This document shows positions 57,987 through 64,000 of a stretch of 64,000 nucleotides of DNA, piece after piece; the stretch's first letter is position 1, and the number at the start of each line of letters is the position of its first letter. The notes beneath the pieces were generated by a model that saw nothing but the letters and a program-made list of their open reading frames with translations, was not told where the DNA came from and ran no database searches. This DNA is from Brachionus rotundiformis. Its lineage: Eukaryota; Rotifera; Eurotatoria; Ploima; Brachionidae. Location: the NCBI GenBank assembly GCA_016802295.1, contig JAESIW010000020.1, positions 1,162,031-1,226,030 of the forward strand, read 5' to 3'. The translations under genes were made by a program, and so were the position numbers.

Positions 57987-60900
57987 ATGCATAGGTCATC
58001 TTCAAACAATTACCGAAGCTCTTACTCATCCAACTCAGGATTTAGATCACATAGATCGGACAGAGAGAACCATCAGGATCTAAGCCATTCGCAGATGAAC
58101 CGTCAAAAACAACTAAATGGCCTAGACGAGATCAAAAACTTGCCCAAACCCAACTGGTCCGAGCAAAGACTGCGCAATTTTGAGAAAAAATTCATGCATG
58201 AACTGCCATCAGTTCAGAATAGACCATTTTCTGAGATAACCAATTTTCTTAGCTCTAATAGCATTAGTGTAACAGGTGGTCACCAGGTTAAGCCAGTGCT
58301 CAGCTTCAGCGATCTTGAGATCCCTAGGGACATAATGTACAAAATCCAGGACTTGAAGTTTGATCGGCCTACACCCATTCAGTCCATGTGCTGGCCGAGC
58401 CTTTTGAGTGGCCAGGACATGGTCGGCATTGCACAGACCGGAAGTGGCAAGACTTTCGGTTTCATTCTGCCCATGCTCATACACATAATGAACAATCAAA
58501 GCTACCTGCGCTCGTTCAGTCGTGACGATCTACCCGGACCGGTTGGTTTGGTGGTCGCCCCGACTAGAGAACTTGCCATGCAGATTCAACAAGTTGCTAA
58601 TGATTTTGGTCAGCAATTGGGAATTAGAAATGTGGTCATTTATGGTGGATCGCCGAAACACTCCCAGCTAAACCAAGCGCGCAGAGGAGCCGATATTTAC
58701 ATAGCGACGCCTGGTCGCCTGATTGATTTTGTCAAGGACAAGCAAATTACTTTGAGCAAATGTACATTTTTGGTATTGGATGAAGCGGATAGAATGCTGG
58801 ACATGGGTTTTGAGCCTCAGATTCGCAAGATTATTGAGCAGATTCGCCCTGATAGGCAAACAGCCATGTTCTCGGCCACATGGCCCAAGGAGGTCAGGCG
58901 TCTTGCCGAGGATTTTATTAAAAATTATGTTCACATCAACATTGGTAGTGGTGAACTAGCAGCCAATCCCAATATTCGACAAATAATTGAGGTTTGCCAA
59001 GAGTATGAAAAAGAGTCTAAGCTAAGGGACATACTTGGTCAAATAATGAACCAACATGACTCAAAAGCGATTGTTTTTTCTGAAACAAAGAAAAAGGTCG
59101 AGATGTACTCAAAGTTTATTCAAAGTCTGGGCTACCACTGTTTGGCAATTCATGGCGACAAGAAGCAGCAAGAGCGCGAATGGGTCCTAAATGAATTCAA
59201 GCGAAAATCCAAGACGATTTTGTGTGCAACTGATGTGGCTGCACGTGGCTTGAGTAAGTTACCACTTTTAAGCATCCCTTCCTAGCGTTAATAGCATAAA
59301 GCTTACTTTGGTCTTGTTATCTTTGTACTTGGAAAATAAATTAAAATACCAACACTCACCGGTGGTATGGCTCAATTCAATAGAAGATTCGAATGGTTTA
59401 AACCAGCCCAACAAAATCTTTAATTATGTGTCACTTTAAATTCCAATGGTAAAACTGGTCTCAGAAATTTCGAAAATAGAAATCAAAATTTTTGATGATC
59501 AAATTTGCTATTGATCATAAATTAGGCTTTATTTGGTGAAACCACTTAGTTGACCTGTTTATAAAGCTAATTAAACTCTTAAAGACCACTATGAGGTTCT
59601 CTATTTAAATAAAATTTTTACACTTGTTTGGTAATATTTCTTTATTATTTCCAAGATAAAGAGTAAAATTTTCAAATTAATTTTTAAAATTCTTTTTTAT
59701 TAGAATTTGAAAAAATTTATTACTAAGATAGAATTTCATGCTTATTTGGCAAAAAATTGGTCAAAAGCTAATTTATTTAATTGATAAAAATAAAAAACAG
59801 ATTTAAATTGAAAAAATGTATTTTAAATTAAACTTAATGAAACAGATTATTTTCTAAACAATTAAAATTAAAATTAGTTATCATTAATATTGAATCAAAT
59901 TTTGAATTATGCATTAAAAGTCTTCTTAAAATTTAAAATAGTTATTACAATAGAATGGTAAAAAGGCCAGTTGGTTTCACTCTTTTCCATATTTGATAGT
60001 TTAAATATCTTAAAAGCGAGTCCTATTTTTTTTTTGAGAATAGAAGCTTCTGTTGAATTGTCTCATAGATCGACTAAACTTGTTCCGACTCTTGCTCCCG
60101 ACACTAAGGCGAACACGAGTACGGATACCAATGGTAAGTAGATTGACTACAAAAAAAAGTGAAATTTTTAAAAAAAATTTTTTTTTTGTTCATTTAACCA
60201 AAAAATATTGAATTTAAAAAAATTTAAAACAAAAATTTTCTTTTTTTTGTAATATTTTATTTTTGTAGAAGAATCTTGACCATGAGAACGACACGGCATA
60301 CTGCTTATAGTAAGTTTATAGATAATAATTAGTTCTAAACAGACACATGTACCGTAGGTTGATACACCGACTTTACATGTTCTGAGTTTAAATGTGCCGG
60401 GTCTTTTAAAACCGTAAGCTTAACCATTTAACATTCACATGTGTCACATTTGTTGGTACATGTGTCTAGTTTTTGTTGGAACACTATTAAGGTCTAGTCC
60501 CAATCAATTTAACACATTTCATTTTAGACATATCGGACATTAAATTTGTGATAAACATTGATTATCCAACACAGACCGAAGATTATATTCACCGGATTGG
60601 CCGTACTGCTAGAAATTCAAACACTGGCACAGCATTTACTTTGGTAACCAGTGATAATGCCAAGCATGTGCCGAAATTGATTGAAATTCTACGAGAAGCA
60701 AATCAGATAGTGAGCGAAAATCTTCTTGCTTTGGTCAAGGGAAATAATTTTGGCTATCGAAATGGACCAAACAGATATCAAAGTAAAAAATAAATTTGAT
60801 TTTATTTAATTAACTTTTTTTTTAATTTAGAACCAAATTATAATGGTCATGATAGCTACAATGGGAATGGAAATTCAAAATTACTATATAAAAGAACTTC

Positions 60901-61291
60901 ATCTAATCTGGAAGAAAATTATAATAGGGAAGAATCCAATGGATATAATGGAAGCAAGAAAATTAAACGAAATAGATGGGATGAGTCAGGATCAGAGAAC
61001 GGTCAATCTGAAAATGGTTTTCATTCAAATTTCAACCCTAGTTCGTATCATAACAAATACCAAAATGGTAATTCATATCCAAATCGATATCCAATGCCCA
61101 ACGCTTTGATGCCAAATGTTGATTTAATGGGAGCCAATGATGGGCAATACTTAAAATCTGTTCAATCTGTACAGCCGATGATTCCAGCAACTTTGCCGCC
61201 TCCACCTCAGGCAGCTCAAAATGGTGCACAATTACCACCACCATTGATGCCGAATCCCGCTATGTACCAAACTTATGCTAATTATCTCTAA
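57987..61291 (+). CDS. DDX5: DEAD-box RNA helicase DDX5/p68 (DDX17, Dbp2 family)
   Basis: Three exons (57987-59253, 60528-60782, 60831-61291) give 660 residues. The Ser/Arg/Asn-rich N-terminus is followed by the helicase core. Q-motif context is FDRPTPIQSMCWP, motif I AQTGSGKT, Ia PTRELA, II VLDEADRMLDMGFEPQ, III SAT, then AIHGDKKQQEREW, V ATDVAARGL and VI HRIGRTAR. The C-terminal tail is Asn/Gly/Tyr- and later Pro/Met-rich, ending in PNPAMYQTYANYL, as is usual for p68-type proteins. The family acts in splicing, transcription and RNP remodelling in the nucleus. Exon 1, 1267 nt, has no intron. The 1274-bp intron immediately after motif V is about 25 times the local norm and is described separately. 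G+C is higher in exon 1 than in neighbouring genes. Confidence 0.95.
59254..60527 (+). promoter_or_regulatory. Long DDX5 intron after helicase motif V, candidate autoregulatory intron
   Basis: The donor is GTAAGT directly after ARGL plus one base; the acceptor is TTTTAG before the next conserved block. Inside, at about 60058-60132, lies a less AT-rich block ending in a good donor (CCAATG|GTAAGT). At about 60270-60308 a second block follows TTTTTGTAG and ends TATAG|TAAGT-like. These could be cryptic or alternative exons. The intron also holds the MITE at 60341-60467. Yeast DBP2 and human p68 are known to share an unusually long intron near this position, used for autoregulation in yeast. Confidence 0.5.
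60341..60467. mobile_element. Short MITE with 13-bp perfect TIRs
   Basis: The ends AGACACATGTACC (60341-60353) and GGTACATGTGTCT (60455-60467) are perfect inverted repeats. The element is 127 bp. A further CACATGTG palindrome lies inside near the right end. There is no ORF. I could not define a target duplication with certainty. Confidence 0.6.
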
Positions 61292-61737
61292 AATTATTGT
61301 AATAGAATCTAAAAAATCGTCTAATGGAAAAAAATTGGTTATTAATTTAAAATTGTTTAAATTTTTTTGTTAGCCATATTTTTAATTCCAGTAAATTAAA
61401 AAAATTAGCTTTTATTATGTTTTTTTAAAATATTCGTTTATTTTTAAGAACACTTATTATTGTTGTAAAAATAAATATCTTCAAAAAAAATATTTTTAAA
61501 TTTTAATTTTCTTTCCAATAAATTTTAACTATTTATTAAAAAATTCTAATTTAAATTAATTAACTGATAATTTAATGAAATATAGACTTTCATCAATTGA
61601 ACCTTATTACCAAACGTCTGGTAAACGCTTGATATCCATTATATCACTTTATTAAAAAAGTTCGAAACAATTCAAACATTGACAAAATTAGGAACTGCCT
61701 TTTAGAAAAAAGCAAAATGCATATCTCAATTGATATT
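61292..61737. other. DDX5 3' flank
   Basis: AT-rich 3' UTR/intergenic sequence up to the Merlin target duplication. No gene seen. Confidence 0.5.
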
Positions 61738-61861
61738 GGTAATTCGGGTCTTGTCGACTTTGTGATCTTGAGGTTCACATAATGTGTGATCATGGTCATC
61801 TTGCTGGTCTGGTGATCGACAATGTTCAAAATTTTACTTATCACTGTTTTTGTGATCTTAA

Positions 61862-62297
61862 AGTCTAATATTCGGGGGTCCAGAGTCCGTTGTTAAAATT
61901 GACGAGTCACTGCATTGTAAAGTGAAACACTGGAAAGTTATTAAAATTATCTTCGAACTTGAAATTTATAAACTTTTCTTTAGTCTTTAATTTAGGAAAA
62001 GATTTAAAGAGACCTCCGGTGTGGGTTTTTGTCCTAGTGGAAAGAAAAGGTCGTACCAATTTGAAAGGTAAATGTTTTCTTCAAGTCGTTCCTAATCGCG
62101 AGGCCTCAATCTTACTCCAAATAATCTATGATAAATGTGCACGTGGTACAACTATATTTTCGGATTGCTGGAAGTCCTATTCAAAAATTTCTTCACTGCG
62201 AGATTTTAAACATCAAACTGTTAATCACTCACTCAATTTTCTTAATCCAGAAAACGATACTTGTACCAATAGGATTTTTGAAAGGTTGCATGAGTGA
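61862..62297 (+). pseudogene. ISXO2-like (Merlin) transposase core, truncated
   Basis: Just inside the left TIR the plus strand reads FGGPESVVKIDESLH, matching the first-Asp block of ISXO2/IS1595-type transposases (GG.G..VEIDES). A stretch that is either a short intron or a frame break leads to GKDLKRPPVWVFVLVERKGR, then FLQVVPNREASILLQII, GTTIFSDCWKSYSKISS (second Asp) and HQTVNHSLNFLNP. It stops right after CTNRIFERLHE, where the third acidic residue and the C-terminal helices should follow. The usual N-terminal zinc-ribbon/HTH region is missing. It is therefore deleted at both ends and not functional. I could not decide between an intron and a frameshift after the first block. Confidence 0.8.
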
Positions 62298-62685
62298 TTG
62301 TGACACAACTGATTCGAACAACGAGGAAGCGGACAACCACTCAGGTGATGAAGAGACCTTATCAAAGAATGAGTCTAATTCGATAAGGTTAAAAGACAAA
62401 TCGTCTGATTCGGATGTCTTTGAATTTGGTGAAGAACCTGTTATTGACCAGGTTACAAATTTGGACTCTTTAAGTACAGTTTTTTCGGCATTGAAGGTGA
62501 ACACAGTTAAACAAAAAGCCCAGGAATATAAAAACGAGTCTCTTTCTGTCGCCCAGACTTCTAAATCGGCTCAAAATGAAGTTAAACGGGTTTAAGAAAG
62601 CACTCAAATGGAGTCGCCTGTCCAGTTTGCGGAGATATAATGAAGAGTGAAAGAGGAGTCAAGTTGCATATGTCAAAAAAACATT
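62295..62685 (+). other. Acidic and C2H2 zinc-finger reading frames carried in the Merlin element
   Basis: After the transposase stop, another frame encodes an acidic, Ser-rich segment (SDCDTTDSNNEEADNHSGDE, then SDSDVFEFGEEP) ending at a stop at 62595. In a third frame, ending at about 62685, lies RKHSNGVACPVCGDIMKSER followed by GVKLHMSKKH. This is a complete C2H2 finger (C-x2-C-x12-H-x4-H). Neither belongs to a standard Merlin transposase. It may be a captured host fragment or part of a fused zinc-finger protein. Frames are broken between the pieces. Confidence 0.6.
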
Positions 62686-62935
62686 AGATTTTTTTCTATG
62701 ACTTTATTTGTAAACATTTCGTTGATCACTTTTTTTTCAAAAGATCACATAAATAAAAATTATGAGCACATATTTTTTTAACCATCTTATTGTCTTACTG
62801 TATCTAAAAATTTAAGATCACAAAAACAGTGATAAATAAAATTTTGAACATTGTCGATCACCAGACCAGCAAGATGACCATGATCACATATTATGTGAAC
62901 CCCAAGATCACACAGTCGAGAAGACCCGGTAATTC

Positions 62936-63945
62936 TATCTCATTACTTGCTTGACTGGTAAATGAGTTTAGGCAATCTTTTGGATCTAATCTTTTAAAAT
63001 AATTATTTTGAAAATTTGAAAAAATATAATTGTGTCTATTTGAAAAAAAAGGTTTATTCGGAAAAAATTATCTGAAAACATTCAAGATAAAAAGGCAAAA
63101 TAATTTGATTTAATTATTTTTATTATAAAATTTATTGGTATTGTGAATTTCACAAACAAACAGAACAAATATTTTTCCTATTTTGATTTAAAAAATTTTA
63201 TTTTCTTTTTATTAGATAAACAAAATCATTAATAAATTTAAGTCTTATCAAAGCTTTACTTTTTATCTTTTGTCAACATCAGAAAAATTTTTTTTAGGCA
63301 AAAAAGATTCAACAAAGTATGCTGGACTATGTTGCAGTATATTTTTATATATATTTTATTTTAGTAAATTTTAATTTATCAAAATAGGAAAAATATTTGT
63401 TCTGTTTGTTTTTGAAATTCACAATACCAATTTATTCTCTTTTTTTATTTTTAACATTAGAAATTTAGAAAAATAAAACAACTAAATTACTAATTTAATT
63501 AATACAAACTATATTCTTGATTGTTATGTTAATATTAAATTTTTTAAAAAGGTAAACAAAAAAAATAAAAATTCTGAATAACATTATAATTAATCTTAAT
63601 TTAATTTATTTTTAATTATTGATCAAAAAAATTATTAAAATGAGAAGAAGTTTTAACATAATTTACAGTGATAGCAACTCTCGAAGAAAGAAAGGGACTG
63701 AAAAACTTGAGAGCTTAATACGTAATCATTTAAACCAAACTTTCCTTACATTGGTTTTTCAAAATTTCACTCAAAGGGTCATTTTCACATAAAGTGGCAT
63801 TTTTTAAACAAGATTGATTTTTTAGGGTTTAAAAGTTCAGAATGGAAAAAAGACTTGAATATAAAGAAAATATTTTATTATTAAAAAAAAAGCTAAACTA
63901 AACTTCTCCAGAATTCCATATAATGTTTTGACTATATTTTGTTAA
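62936..63945. other. Intergenic with a MITE
   Basis: AT-rich. It contains the MITE at 63135-63430. A ~50-codon frame at about 63640-63792 (+) begins MRRSFNIIYSDSNSRRKK, but nothing else supports it. Confidence 0.5.
63135..63430. mobile_element. MITE with ~55-bp TIRs and TTTA target duplication
   Basis: The element is 296 bp. Both ends read TTGGTATTGTGAATTTCA inward and continue through AACAAACAGAACAAATATTT, with only about two mismatches over ~55 bp. TTTA lies on each side (63131-63134 and 63431-63434) as a probable 4-bp target duplication. The centre is AT-rich with no ORF. Confidence 0.8.
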
Positions 63946-64000
63946 TTATTCTAATTTATAGTCGGCGATTGCTTGTTGACGCATTGCAATTTTTAGTATC
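63946..64000 (-). CDS. Possible C-terminus of a gene entering from the right
   Basis: On the minus strand the edge sequence reads ILKIAMRQQAIADYKLE and then a stop at 63946-63948. The residue mix is unlike chance AT-rich translation. Only 17 codons are visible, so the product is unknown. Confidence 0.3.
   Translation of the reverse strand, partial: ILKIAMRQQAIADYKLE

Larger units (their letters stand above)
61738..62935. mobile_element. Merlin-family DNA transposon relic with intact TIRs and 8-bp TSD
   Basis: The element proper is 61746-62927 (1182 bp). It is flanked by identical 8-bp copies of GGTAATTC at 61738-61745 and 62928-62935. The terminal inverted repeats are 117 bp each (61746-61862 and 62811-62927) and differ at about five positions. 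Both start GGGTCTT and contain four GTGATC motifs, likely transposase-binding sites. An ISXO2/IS1016-type transposase core lies inside. Long, nearly identical TIRs suggest fairly recent activity, yet the transposase is broken, so this copy would have been mobilised in trans. Confidence 0.9.

Noticed and set aside
61937..61995. Confident intron in the Merlin transposase
   Set aside because: A GT...AG pair exists here, but joining it leaves the flanking blocks out of phase; an alternative (61917 to about 61984) is in phase but less similar to the family. Left undecided.
1..64000. CRISPR arrays, bacterial operons, Shine-Dalgarno sites, intact tRNA or rRNA genes
   Set aside because: None found; the sequence is eukaryotic nuclear DNA with spliced genes.

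Overview
This is nuclear DNA from an animal. The background is extremely AT-rich, and the genes are spliced with GT-AG introns that are mostly only about 45-60 bp long. The protein set is metazoan: macroH2A, TRIM37, OSBP, Rab35-like, GOSR1, STEAP, DEG/ENaC, SLC29 and a rhodopsin-type GPCR. Two genes, phosphonopyruvate decarboxylase and a VirK-like domain protein, are patchy in animals and better known from lophotrochozoans. A monogonont rotifer such as Brachionus is my best guess, by inference from base composition and gene content only.

Layout, left to right. 1-4073 (-): N-terminal part of a NO VEIN/sacsin-like GHKL ATPase running off the edge. 5815-7130 (+): macroH2A, five exons. 7131-9342: diverged duplicated repeats with a nested MITE. 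9343-10305 (+): membrane-anchored FkbM-type methyltransferase. 10306-13262: gene-poor, with a compact series of four hairpins at 11069-11191. 13263-13442 (+): small Cys-tailed protein. 13790-18097 (+): TRIM37. 18098-21059: transposon graveyard. 21060-21605 (-): frameshifted VirK-like gene. 22329-24311 (-): CYP46-like P450, ten exons. 25105-26096 (+): aspartate dehydrogenase. 28501-29148 (+): orphan basic protein. 30050-33668 (+): OSBP.

Continuing: 34893-35591 (-) Rab35-like and 35974-37422 (-) GOSR1. 38686-39756 (-): orphan GPCR. 41923-43365 (-): STEAP ferrireductase. 44131-45112 (+): dead Tc1 transposase. 46303-48261 (-): DEG/ENaC channel. 49083-50368 (-): ELAC1-type RNase Z. 51244-52813 (-): phosphonopyruvate decarboxylase. 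53639-54941 (-): PLPBP. 55140-56846 (-): SLC29 nucleoside transporter. 57987-61291 (+): DDX5/p68 helicase with one unusually long intron. 61738-62935: a Merlin-family DNA transposon relic with intact TIRs and 8-bp target duplication. 63135-63430: another MITE. 63946-64000 (-): possible last codons of a further gene.

The genes do not form one pathway. Loose themes are membrane traffic and lipid transfer (OSBP, Rab35, GOSR1) and PLP-, TPP-, NAD(P)- or heme-dependent metabolism. All multi-exon models marked high confidence were joined by hand, and the reading phase was checked at every junction. The most distinctive signals are the long DDX5 intron, the Merlin element plus a MITE with matching ends, the hairpin cluster, the phosphonate enzyme, and a linker with a furin-type motif in the ion channel.
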